This document shows, one piece after another, positions 1 through 5,713 of a stretch of 5,865 nucleotides of DNA; within the stretch, counting starts at the first letter, position 1, and every line of letters starts with the position of its first letter. The stretch spans positions 1 through 5,865 of the forward strand of contig JAGTUW010000329.1 in assembly GCA_018224345.1 (NCBI GenBank), read 5' to 3'. Made by a program: the position numbers and the translations under genes. The stretch comes from Bacteroidota bacterium (lineage in GTDB: Bacteria > Bacteroidota > Ignavibacteria > SZUA-365). Below the pieces are notes generated by a model. It had not been told where the DNA came from and ran no database searches. It saw only the letters and a list, made by a program, of their open reading frames with translations.

Positions 1-1
1 C

Positions 2-118
2 ATCGGTGAGCCGGTGGAAGTCGCCGCCGCCGTCAGCTTTCTCTGCGCCCCCGCAGCATCCTTTATCACCGGACAGACGCTTGTCGTCGATGGAGGCTTT
101 CTTGCTATGGGAATGTAG
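2..118 (+). CDS. Short-chain dehydrogenase/reductase (SDR), C-terminal fragment
   Basis: Only the last 38 codons are inside the window; the gene begins to the left. The visible protein reads IGEPVEVAAAVSFLCAPAAS, then a FITGQTLVVDGG block, and ends FLAMGM before TAG at 116-118. This is the standard ending of classical SDR enzymes of the FabG/3-oxoacyl-ACP reductase type: a G-E-P-x-E-V-A helix, an F-L-x-x-x-A-S-F-I-T-G-Q strand, then V-D-G-G. Family members are cytoplasmic NAD(P)H-dependent oxidoreductases, usually tetrameric, with this C-terminus contributing to the subunit interface. The Rossmann GxxxGxG motif and the YxxxK catalytic pair lie outside the window, so the substrate cannot be judged. 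No hairpin terminator is evident after the stop. Family assignment is firm; specific function is unknown. Confidence 0.88.
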   Translation: MGEPVEVAAAVSFLCAPAASFITGQTLVVDGGFLAMGM

Positions 119-132
119 GGTGGATGTCATAA

Positions 133-149
133 GTTAAGAGTTAAGAGTT
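133..149. repeat. Short tandem repeat, GTTAAGA x2 plus partial copy
   Basis: Two perfect GTTAAGA heptamers (133-139 and 140-146) are followed by GTT, just after the SDR stop codon. It is a simple-sequence tract with no visible gene or regulatory partner. Confidence 0.6.
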
Positions 150-166
150 TCGAATAGATATATCTG

Positions 167-344
167 TGGTTTCTCACATTCTGTTCCACGCGCACACCTG
201 CGGGGTCAACAGAGACGCGCGCCGCGCTTCTCTATAAGGATGCGCGTCGATACAATTACGAAAAAGCCTCTGTACGCTCTGTGTTCCCTGCCTGTACCAC
301 GCAGAAGCGAAGCGAAAGCGGGGTGGTTTCTCACATCCTGTCCC
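167..344. repeat. Gene-less stretch bracketed by a 20-bp direct repeat
   Basis: The 289 nt between the SDR gene and the next gene hold no convincing protein gene. The element TGGTTTCTCACATTCTGT at 167-184 recurs as TGGTTTCTCACATCCTGT at 324-341, a 157-bp period with one mismatch over 18 bases. Between the copies is GC-rich sequence with a 7-bp inverted pair (GACGCGC near 212, GCGCGTC near 243) and a GAAGCGAAGCGAAAGCG run just before the second copy. This could be one unit of an interspersed or tandem intergenic repeat, or a decayed mobile element; no transposase remnant is visible. The direct repeat is seen; its nature is inferred. Confidence 0.45.
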
Positions 345-366
345 CCTGTGATGCAATTTTGATCTG

Positions 367-397
367 TTTGAAACGCATCGACTTTTCAATATGTTTA
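367..397 (+). promoter_or_regulatory. Predicted promoter of the L,D-transpeptidase gene
   Basis: TTTG at 367-370, then 19 nt, then TATGTTTA at 390-397. This matches the Bacteroidota -33 TTTG / -7 TAnnTTTG pattern with one mismatch in the -7 box. It can also be read as a sigma70-like TTGAAA-N16-TATGTT. Transcription would start near 404, leaving about 40 nt before the ATG at 444 and almost none before the GTG at 408. Confidence 0.5.
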
Positions 398-443
398 ATT
401 AATAGTTGTGAAAGGCACTGCAACGGTTTTGATTCATCAGGTT

Positions 444-2222
444 ATGCACGCTACGGTTCGTCTTCTATTATTACTGGCATGTTCGTTTCCGTTCTGGGTG
501 GGATGCTCACTTCAGGCGGGCGAGGGCGACACTGTGACTTCCGATCAGTCTCCGCCGGTGCCACGAAGCATTGACGAGGAGGCCATCGCCGCCTGGGTGG
601 AGGTGTTGCTGACGGAACCTTCCTTCCGTGGCAGGTTGTCGCATACCGATACGCTGGCAGCCCATTACCGTGCACGCGGGCACAGGCCGCAATGGGTGCA
701 GCAGCGGAATTTCCCCACTGCCGTCGCCTCCATCATGCGCTTCCCACTGCGCGCCGGGGAGCATGGTCTCGACCCACGGTGGTATCATGCACCCGCCCTG
801 CAGGAAGCGCTCGTCGCCGTTCTCACTGATCCCGATCATGAGAACGATCACAGCGCGACCCTGGCCCGACTGGAACTGCTGCTTTCCGACGGATTACTCA
901 CATACGCCACACATCTGCGTTACGGCATCGTGGACCCGCGCCGCATCGATGCAGAGTATCATCTCCCCGTTCGCAAGCCGGGACTGCGTGAATTTCTCGA
1001 ACCACTGCACAGTAAGGATATTGTCTCCTACCTTCGCAACGTACAACCCTCTGATTCCCGTTACCGGGGACTGCAGGCAGCCTATGCACAGTTTCGTGAT
1101 ATCGGCCGCCTCTATCGCTGGCCGGCAATTCCGACATTGACAGTGGACAAAATTTCCGCGGGGGACACGTCCTCAGTGGTCCCGGCATTGTTGCAGCGAC
1201 TGATGCTGACCGGAGAGTTGTATGCCACATCGCATCCCCCACCCCGGGGTGCCATCACACTGGTCGATCTGGCGCGACAGGCGTATGAACTTGACAGCCT
1301 CCGATTGTATTCCCTCGGTGCCCACTCGTTTGACAGCACAATGGCGTCCGCCGTCATGCGGTATCAAAAACGGCATGGGCTGCTGATCGACGGTATCGTA
1401 GGACGCCGTACCGTTGCCCGGATGAACCGTGGTATCGACGACTATACCGAACAGATCCGTATCAATCTCGAGCGTTTCCGCTGGATGCGCTATCCCGACC
1501 GCGGCAGATATATTCTGGTCAACATTCCGGAATACTGGCTGTATGCTGTCAATAACGGCGCGGTGGAAAGCGAAATGCCGGTTTGTGTCGGACTTCCCGA
1601 TCTGAGCACCCCGCAGATCGACGGTGAATTCAGTTATCTCGTTTTGAACCCCGTCTGGCATGTGCCGTGGAGTATCGCAACGAAAGAAATATATTATTCC
1701 GCTAAAAAAGACAGTAATTATCTTCAAAAAGGGAATTACAAAGTGTATCGCGGCGGAGAGGTCGTCGATGCCTCGGCGATCGAATGGGCCAATTACGATC
1801 CCGAACAGATGCCATACAGTTTCAAGCAACAGTCAGGGCGCGGTAATGCCCTCGGTGCGATCAAGTTCATGTTCCGCAATGATTTCAGCATCTACCTGCA
1901 CGACACACCACAGCAATGGGCCTTCAAACGCGCAGTGCGTGCAGTCAGTCACGGGTGCGTGCGCATCAAGCAGCCGATGGAATTTGCACGCTTTCTTCTC
2001 GACGGGACGCCCAAATGGGATGTCGCACGCTTGCAACGTGTCATCTGGAGCGGCGCACAGAGCAAATCCGTCATTCTCAAACAACGGACTCCCCTGTTTA
2101 TAGATTACTACACTGTATGGGTCGATGCCGAGGGAGTATTGCAATTCCGTGACGACATTTATGGGAAGGATGCCGTCCTCTCACGCGTCTTCCAGCGTCG
2201 ATCCGCCGCAACACGCGGCTGA
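444..2222 (+). CDS. L,D-transpeptidase, LdtD/YcbB type (YkuD catalytic domain with peptidoglycan-binding domain)
   Basis: Predicted to make 3-3 cross-links between peptidoglycan stem peptides, acting in the periplasm. It is 592 aa from ATG 444, close to E. coli LdtD (615 aa). Order: signal peptide with an L5 core and two possible lipobox cysteines (LLAC13, WVGC21); helical scaffold about 34-250; PG_binding_1 domain about 272-328 (SAVMRYQKRHGL, DGIVGRRTV); YkuD domain about 355-520. The YkuD domain contains LNPVWHVPWSIA, a capping-type insertion about 410-470, YLHDTP with His486, and the catalytic motif SHGCVRI with Cys505 (codon 1956-1958). All key residues are intact. A GTG at 408 would add 12 residues (604 aa); ATG 444 is preferred because the predicted transcript starts near 404 and the signal peptide is then compact. 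Neither start has a good Shine-Dalgarno site. LdtD-type enzymes can bypass beta-lactam-sensitive transpeptidases in other bacteria; that role here is inference. The gene appears monocistronic. Confidence 0.93.
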   Translation: MHATVRLLLLLACSFPFWVGCSLQAGEGDTVTSDQSPPVPRSIDEEAIAAWVEVLLTEPSFRGRLSHTDTLAAHYRARGHRPQWVQQRNFPTAVASIMRFPLRAGEHGLDPRWYHAPALQEALVAVLTDPDHENDHSATLARLELLLSDGLLTYATHLRYGIVDPRRIDAEYHLPVRKPGLREFLEPLHSKDIVSYLRNVQPSDSRYRGLQAAYAQFRDIGRLYRWPAIPTLTVDKISAGDTSSVVPALLQRLMLTGELYATSHPPPRGAITLVDLARQAYELDSLRLYSLGAHSFDSTMASAVMRYQKRHGLLIDGIVGRRTVARMNRGIDDYTEQIRINLERFRWMRYPDRGRYILVNIPEYWLYAVNNGAVESEMPVCVGLPDLSTPQIDGEFSYLVLNPVWHVPWSIATKEIYYSAKKDSNYLQKGNYKVYRGGEVVDASAIEWANYDPEQMPYSFKQQSGRGNALGAIKFMFRNDFSIYLHDTPQQWAFKRAVRAVSHGCVRIKQPMEFARFLLDGTPKWDVARLQRVIWSGAQSKSVILKQRTPLFIDYYTVWVDAEGVLQFRDDIYGKDAVLSRVFQRRSAATRG

Positions 2223-2354
2223 CAGGCACGCGATCAGGCTTCTGTTCCGCTGTCACCCTCTCCCGCACGTCCGCCTTCCATGACCTCTCACCTTCAGCGT
2301 CTACGTACTCAGCATTACGACACCTTTTCTTCGTCAATTGTCATCCTCTTCCTA

Positions 2355-2384
2355 TTGACTTCGTCAGAATATTCCGTATTTTGG
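2355..2384 (+). promoter_or_regulatory. Predicted promoter of the diheme cytochrome gene
   Basis: TTGACT at 2355-2360, a 16-nt spacer, then TATTTT at 2377-2382. Read in the Bacteroidota style it is TTG-N19-TATTTTGG, the same spacing as the site before the L,D-transpeptidase. It implies a leader of roughly 40 nt carrying AAAGGA at 2416-2421, six nt before ATG 2428. The rest of 2223-2427 is pyrimidine-rich, with no gene or clear terminator. Confidence 0.5.
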
Positions 2385-2427
2385 ATACGCTCTATCCTAT
2401 TTAAATCATCTGTCGAAAGGAATCGCA

Positions 2428-3405
2428 ATGAAGATTGCGTGGAAGCTATTGTCGGGGTTTGTTTCCCTTCTCATTCTTGTCGCCGGGGGCGGATATTTCT
2501 GGATGCAGACGGCGTATCCGAACGTCAGCGACGCACCGGACATCACCGTCGAGATCACAGCGAAACGCATTGCGCGCGGCGAATATCTGGCATGGAATGT
2601 TTCTTCCTGTATCGAATGTCACTCCACACGTGACTTCACACGTTTCGCCGGTCCGGTGAAACATGAGGGCATCGGCGCGGGAGGAGAAAGATTCGGAGAG
2701 GAGATGGGACTCCCTGGAGATTTCTATGCACCGAATATCACACCGTTCGCATTGAAGGAATGGACGGACGGAGAGCTTTACCGTGCCATCACCGCCGGTG
2801 TCAGTCGAGACGGACGTCCGCTCTTCCCCATCATGCCGTATCCGAATTACAGCCGCATGGACAAGGAAGATATCTACTCCATCATCGCATATCTGCGCAC
2901 ACTCGCGCCTGTCGAGAGTACCGTGCCCACATCCAAAGCGAACTTCCCGATGAATCTTATCATGCGAACCATACCTGCCGATGCCCGGCATGAGAAGCGT
3001 CCGTCGCCGGAGAGCCGTCTGCCTTATGGCCGCTACGTCGTAACGGCAGCGGCCTGTGCGGATTGTCACACCATGCGGGAAAAAGGAGAGCCTCTGCCGG
3101 GCATGGAATATGCCGGAGGATTCGAATTCACGCTGCCCGTCGGAGTTGTACGCTCGGCGAACATCACGCCTGACAGTGAAACCGGTATCGGAAGCTGGAC
3201 CGAGGAAATGTTCATCCAGCGCTTCCGCATGTATGCGGATTCTGTTTTTACAGAACCGGTGCTCGGACCCACTGATTTCAACACCCCCATGCCGTGGCGT
3301 CTCTATGCGAATATGACAGACGAGGATCTCAGGGCGATATACGCCTATCTTCAGTCGATCAAACCCGTGAAGCACTTGGTCGAACGTTTCACACCGCCGC
3401 AGTAA
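2428..3405 (+). CDS. Membrane-anchored diheme c-type cytochrome
   Basis: A 325-aa periplasmic electron carrier with two covalently bound hemes. Residues 1-6 are basic and about 7-26 (LLSGFVSLLILVAGGGYFWM) form a single membrane anchor or uncleaved signal. Heme motif 1 is CIECH at 61-65, heme motif 2 is CADCH at 210-214. Likely axial methionines are M136 (FPIMPY) and M288 (NTPMPW), each followed by the usual D-I-Y-S-I-I-A-Y-L or D-L-R-A-I-Y-A-Y-L helix that closes a class I cytochrome c fold. So there are two complete, similar domains: about 45-160 and 197-315. The layout resembles cytochrome subunits of membrane sugar and alcohol dehydrogenases, but no dehydrogenase gene adjoins, so the partner is unknown. 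AAAGGA six nt upstream supports the start. The gene seems monocistronic, with a possible terminator at 3554-3583. Cytochrome assignment is firm; physiological role is not. Confidence 0.93.
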   Translation: MKIAWKLLSGFVSLLILVAGGGYFWMQTAYPNVSDAPDITVEITAKRIARGEYLAWNVSSCIECHSTRDFTRFAGPVKHEGIGAGGERFGEEMGLPGDFYAPNITPFALKEWTDGELYRAITAGVSRDGRPLFPIMPYPNYSRMDKEDIYSIIAYLRTLAPVESTVPTSKANFPMNLIMRTIPADARHEKRPSPESRLPYGRYVVTAAACADCHTMREKGEPLPGMEYAGGFEFTLPVGVVRSANITPDSETGIGSWTEEMFIQRFRMYADSVFTEPVLGPTDFNTPMPWRLYANMTDEDLRAIYAYLQSIKPVKHLVERFTPPQ

Positions 3406-3553
3406 TACATCGCGAGCGAAGCTGGTCCGGCGCGTCTACGAGTCCGCACTGTGCAGGTACGGAAAACGGGGCTGATTCTGCAACATGGCGCAGATATTCC
3501 TTCGCGCCCATAGCTGTCGCGCCGATCTCGCCCTCAGGGAAAAAAAAAGCACC
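3406..3553 (-). other. Intergenic stretch with possible minus-strand coding remnant
   Basis: This is most of the 303-nt gap between the cytochrome and Omp28-like genes. On the minus strand a frame is open from 3565 down to a TGA at 3391-3389 and reads protein-like: FFFPEGEIGATAMGAKEYLR, then HVAESAPFSVPAQCGLVDAP. Codon choice there resembles the real genes, with mostly G or C at third positions. There is no plausible start upstream (TAA at 3568-3566) and the frame runs into the 3' end of the cytochrome gene, so it is not an intact gene. It could be a decayed gene end or a copy of a dispersed repeat. I do not recognise the family. Confidence 0.2.
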
Positions 3554-3583
3554 TGCAACTCGGATTTATGTTGCATTTTTTTT
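3554..3583 (+). terminator. Hairpin terminator after the cytochrome gene (possibly bidirectional)
   Basis: TGCAAC (3554-3559) and GTTGCA (3570-3575) form a 6-bp stem with a 10-nt loop, followed by eight T (3576-3583). On the other strand the A9 run at 3540-3548 gives a T tract five nt past the same stem, so termination might work both ways. It lies about 150 nt after the cytochrome stop and before the Omp28-like gene. Confidence 0.5.
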
Positions 3584-3695
3584 GAGAAATGACGAATTTC
3601 TTTACTGGAAGTATCTCGTCTCACTTGGTAACGATGTATCCACACCGAGTTTGCTTCCACCCCTTGGACTTCGTTTTTTTTTCCAAACATATTAC

Positions 3696-3700
3696 GAGGA
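3696..3700 (+). promoter_or_regulatory. Ribosome binding site fixing the start of the Omp28-like gene
   Basis: GAGGA, eight nt before ATG 3709. It selects this start over the in-frame ATG at 3589. The 3589 start would place 40 non-signal-like residues, encoded by intergenic sequence just past a terminator, in front of a good signal peptide. I see no confident promoter between the terminator and this site. Confidence 0.7.
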
Positions 3701-3708
3701 AGCCGCCT

Positions 3709-5106
3709 ATGCGTACCTTGATCCGGTCTTCACTTCTCGCGATTCTCATCGCGCTTCCGATGCTTACCCAGGCACAAACCACCGCCCGATATACACTGAT
3801 CGAGCAGTTCACGGGTACATGGTGCCCATGGTGTCCGTATGGCGCTGATTCCATCGACGCCATTCTCGGCTACATTCCCAATGTCCGGGCTCTCGCCTAT
3901 CACCAAGGTAACGATCCGATGGTCACCAACGACGGCAATACCGTCATCAGTCACCTCCTGGTCAACAGCTACCCCTCAGCCGCAATCGACCGCCTGCTCA
4001 TCAATACACCCAGCGGCTATGCCATAGCTATTTCCCGCACCTACTGGGGAAATATAGCCGCGCAGCGCAATCAATCGGCCTCACCACTTTCGATCAGCGT
4101 CGCGGGCACGTATCATCAGGATACACGGGAAGTCTCCGCGACCGTCACACTGAACATTCTCCAGCAGATGACCGGTGAATTCTATCTGAATGTCGTCCTC
4201 ACCGAGGATAATCTCAACTATACGCAGAAGAAAAACGTGAACGGGTCGGTCGTCAATATCAGCCCGTATTATCACAAGCGCGTCGTGCGAGAGATGATTA
4301 CCGGTCCCTACGGCATCACACTCACGCCGACCGGTTTTTCAGCCAATCAGACCGTGACCGAGACGGTAAATTTCACCGTCCCTGCCAACTACGACATCGA
4401 TGAATGCAAGTTGACGGTATTTCTCACCACCAAAGTCACATTGACCGTGGGCGGGAATCCGCGTCCGACGCAAATGAACATTCAGCAGGCATGGCAGGAG
4501 CCGATTCTTACTGCTTTCGCGGTCATTCCCGTCGAGCTGATCAGTTTCAGCGCCACGCAGCAGGCCGACGCCGTACGCGTGCACTGGCGCACAGCGACGG
4601 AAAACAACAACCGCGGGTGGTTCGTCGAACGCCGCACTGTTGAAGGGGAATGGAACGACATCGCATTTGTCGACGGTTACGGGACTACCAGCACACAACA
4701 GCAGTACGAGTTCATCGATCGTGACGTACGCATGATGGAAACGTATGATTACCGTCTGCGTCAGGTAGATTTCGACGGTACTGTGGATCACTCCCCGGTC
4801 TATCGCGTCATGACCGCTCCCACACCGCTGGAAACCCGTCTGCTGCCGAATTACCCGAATCCCTTCAACCCGGCAACCTTCATCACTGTCGAACTCGCTC
4901 AGGAGAGTGACATGACGGTGATGGTGTATGACATGCTTGGCCGCGCAGTCCGCACACTCGCAACAGGAGTGCATCCCGCCGGCGGACATGTCTTTGAATG
5001 GGACGGAACAGATTCCCAGGGCAATGCCATGCCTTCCGGTATTTATTTCACGCGTATGGTCACTCCGACACATACTGCCACACAGCAGATGCAACTGAGC
5101 AAATAG
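3709..5106 (+). CDS. Secreted Omp28-like thioredoxin-fold protein with T9SS type A sorting domain
   Basis: A 465-aa exported protein. Residues 1-22 are a Sec signal peptide (MRTLIRSS, a hydrophobic core, then a TQA cleavage site). About 27-270 resembles the Omp28-related family of Bacteroidota: it opens with YTLIEQFTGTWCPWCPYG, a thioredoxin-like active site with Cys39 and Cys42 (CPWC), and has a likely cis-proline at YP89. Beta-rich sequence follows. About 273-370 is the PVELISFSA...VHWRTATENNNRGW module common in this group, probably an FnIII-like beta-sandwich. About 372-465 is the T9SS type A/FlgD-like tail (NYPNPFNPATFITVEL, VYDMLGRAVRTLA, SGIYFTR). The protein should cross the outer membrane by type IX secretion and be anchored or released, with the tail removed. 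Thiol-disulfide activity is suggested by CPWC but unproven. The gene stands alone, with its own ribosome site and terminator. T9SS cargo status is firm; Omp28 membership is likely. Confidence 0.88.
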   Translation: MRTLIRSSLLAILIALPMLTQAQTTARYTLIEQFTGTWCPWCPYGADSIDAILGYIPNVRALAYHQGNDPMVTNDGNTVISHLLVNSYPSAAIDRLLINTPSGYAIAISRTYWGNIAAQRNQSASPLSISVAGTYHQDTREVSATVTLNILQQMTGEFYLNVVLTEDNLNYTQKKNVNGSVVNISPYYHKRVVREMITGPYGITLTPTGFSANQTVTETVNFTVPANYDIDECKLTVFLTTKVTLTVGGNPRPTQMNIQQAWQEPILTAFAVIPVELISFSATQQADAVRVHWRTATENNNRGWFVERRTVEGEWNDIAFVDGYGTTSTQQQYEFIDRDVRMMETYDYRLRQVDFDGTVDHSPVYRVMTAPTPLETRLLPNYPNPFNPATFITVELAQESDMTVMVYDMLGRAVRTLATGVHPAGGHVFEWDGTDSQGNAMPSGIYFTRMVTPTHTATQQMQLSK

Positions 5107-5136
5107 TTTATCTCATCTCTCTCTCCTCTCTCTTTC

Positions 5137-5168
5137 CGTCCCGGCCGTCTGGTCGGGACGTTTTTTTT
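5137..5168 (+). terminator. Strong intrinsic terminator after the Omp28-like gene
   Basis: CGTCCCGGCC (5137-5146) pairs with GGTCGGGACG (5151-5160) in a 10-bp stem with one G-T wobble and a GTCT tetraloop, followed directly by eight T (5161-5168). It sits 30 nt after the stop codon, behind a CT-rich tract. Confidence 0.93.
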
Positions 5169-5299
5169 GCTCTACCGTACACCTTTTCCAAACCGCATAA
5201 AAACGACTCCGTCCTCCCTGTTCCCTATGGAAGAAACCCGGAGCCTGCGGGATAATCGCGGCTCGGTGCGTTTCCTTCTCGTGCTGTTCATTCACACAT

Positions 5300-5345
5300 A
5301 AAAAAACAGCTCGGTGGGAAGAGGTGCGGATCCACCGGGCTGTTT
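5300..5345 (-). terminator. Intrinsic terminator hairpin, minus strand
   Basis: AAACAGCTCGGTGG (5304-5317) pairs with CCACCGGGCTGTTT (5332-5345): 14 bp with one wobble and a 14-nt loop. On the minus strand the stem runs into seven T (complement of A 5300-5306), so it is oriented to stop minus-strand transcription. On the plus strand only three T follow, all within the stem. Confidence 0.7.
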
Positions 5346-5411
5346 CTCCGGCATTGCAGATGCAACACCCTTGAACTGGCACCACCTCTGGAGAGGAACA
5401 AGTATGGTGCC
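5300..5411 (-). ncRNA. Candidate structured small RNA, unassigned family
   Basis: Read on the minus strand, a transcript starting near 5411 and ending in the T run at 5306-5300 would be about 112 nt. It would open with GGCACCA (5411-5405), which pairs with TGGTGCC (5384-5378). That stem continues as CCTC/GAGG around a TCCA tetraloop: 11 bp in all, with an 8-nt bulge on the 5' side. Next comes a small TTGC-ATCT-GCAA hairpin (5365-5354), then a 14-bp terminator hairpin. A promoter-like site lies directly upstream at 5445-5415. No open frame with a plausible start fits, and no minus-strand gene follows before the convergent Omp28-like gene, so a free-standing small RNA is more likely than a leader. 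It lacks the SRP apical motif, tRNA arms, and conserved TPP or glycine riboswitch cores. Structure is seen; transcription is inferred. Confidence 0.4.
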
Positions 5412-5414
5412 GGA

Positions 5415-5445
5415 GCAATATACGAAATCATTTCCGCTTAACAAG
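5415..5445 (-). promoter_or_regulatory. Predicted minus-strand promoter of the candidate small RNA
   Basis: On the minus strand: CTTG (5445-5442), 19 nt, then TATATTGC (5422-5415). This is the same TTG-N19-TAnnTT layout seen before the L,D-transpeptidase and cytochrome genes. The expected start, a few bases past the box, falls at about 5411-5409, where the first hairpin arm begins. Confidence 0.42.
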
Positions 5446-5600
5446 CAAAATTGTCGCAATGTGCAGATTTCCCGTAATTATTGTGGATTTATTTGCAAGG
5501 ATGCGAGGAATAGCCAAGTTATTTTCATACTGTCTTCAAACTTTGGATAATGTTATAGGTATTTTATTCCCTATACTGTTATATTGTATCAGTCGGCTCA
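5427..5600. other. AT-rich gene-less stretch
   Basis: This part is markedly richer in A and T than the coding regions. A small inverted repeat, TATAGG (5554-5559) and CCTATA (5570-5575) with a 10-nt loop, is the only clear structure. An open frame across it (from 5459) runs into the downstream repeat and is not convincing as a gene. No clear plus-strand promoter with the TTG-N19-TAnnTT layout was found. The composition could mark a regulatory zone or acquired sequence. Confidence 0.35.
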
Positions 5601-5612
5601 GGCAGACAGGTG

Positions 5613-5622
5613 CTTCGCGAAG
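5613..5622. repeat. Short palindrome CTTCGCGAAG
   Basis: A perfect 10-nt palindrome with a TTCGCGAA core, lying just before the first copy of the 46-nt repeat. The same core occurs in the larger palindrome about 106 nt further on. Confidence 0.55.
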
Positions 5623-5626
5623 TGCG

Positions 5627-5672
5627 CAACGGAAATCACACCGTTTCTACACCGAACATCCCGACCCCGACG
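5627..5672. repeat. 46-nt direct repeat, copy 1
   Basis: Begins CAACGGAAATCACACCGTTT and ends ACATCCCGACCCCGACG. It recurs at 5819 with one 1-nt length difference and a few mismatches. The first part can form a small AACGG/CCGTT stem. The 147 nt between the copies is not spacer-sized, and there are only two copies, so this is not a CRISPR. Confidence 0.8.
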
Positions 5673-5713
5673 TTGCACGTTGTATACCACCGCACATCAC
5701 AAACGGCGTGTAG

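Noticed and set aside
174..389. 71-aa minus-strand open frame upstream of the L,D-transpeptidase
   Set aside because: It spans both copies of the direct repeat and the predicted promoter, is rich in Arg and Cys, and has no family resemblance.
1173..1829. 218-aa minus-strand open frame opposite the L,D-transpeptidase
   Set aside because: It lies fully inside a well-supported gene, has no ribosome site and shows no domain pattern.
2446..3375. 309-aa minus-strand open frame opposite the cytochrome gene
   Set aside because: The plus strand encodes an intact cytochrome with two CxxCH motifs, a ribosome site and a promoter. The minus frame has no recognisable domain and is a by-product of GC-rich codon use.
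3589..3708. Upstream in-frame ATG extending the Omp28-like protein by 40 residues
   Set aside because: The extension has no signal character and lies just past a terminator. GAGGA at 3696-3700 and the clean signal peptide point to ATG 3709.
4339..5094. 251-aa minus-strand open frame opposite the Omp28-like gene
   Set aside because: The opposite strand encodes the FnIII-like and T9SS domains; this frame is a shadow.
5361..5411. Possible TPP or glycine riboswitch (ACCCTTGAAC and CTCTGGAGAG fragments on the plus strand)
   Set aside because: The short matches are not followed by the conserved remainder of either aptamer, and no downstream gene is present on that strand.
5113..5418. 101-aa minus-strand open frame
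   Set aside because: It reads straight through two strong terminator hairpins and the structured RNA candidate; the composition is not protein-like.
5459..5713. 84-aa plus-strand open frame with a hydrophobic middle
   Set aside because: The second half is encoded by the 46-nt repeat, no ribosome site is visible, and the hydrophobic part simply reflects AT-rich DNA.
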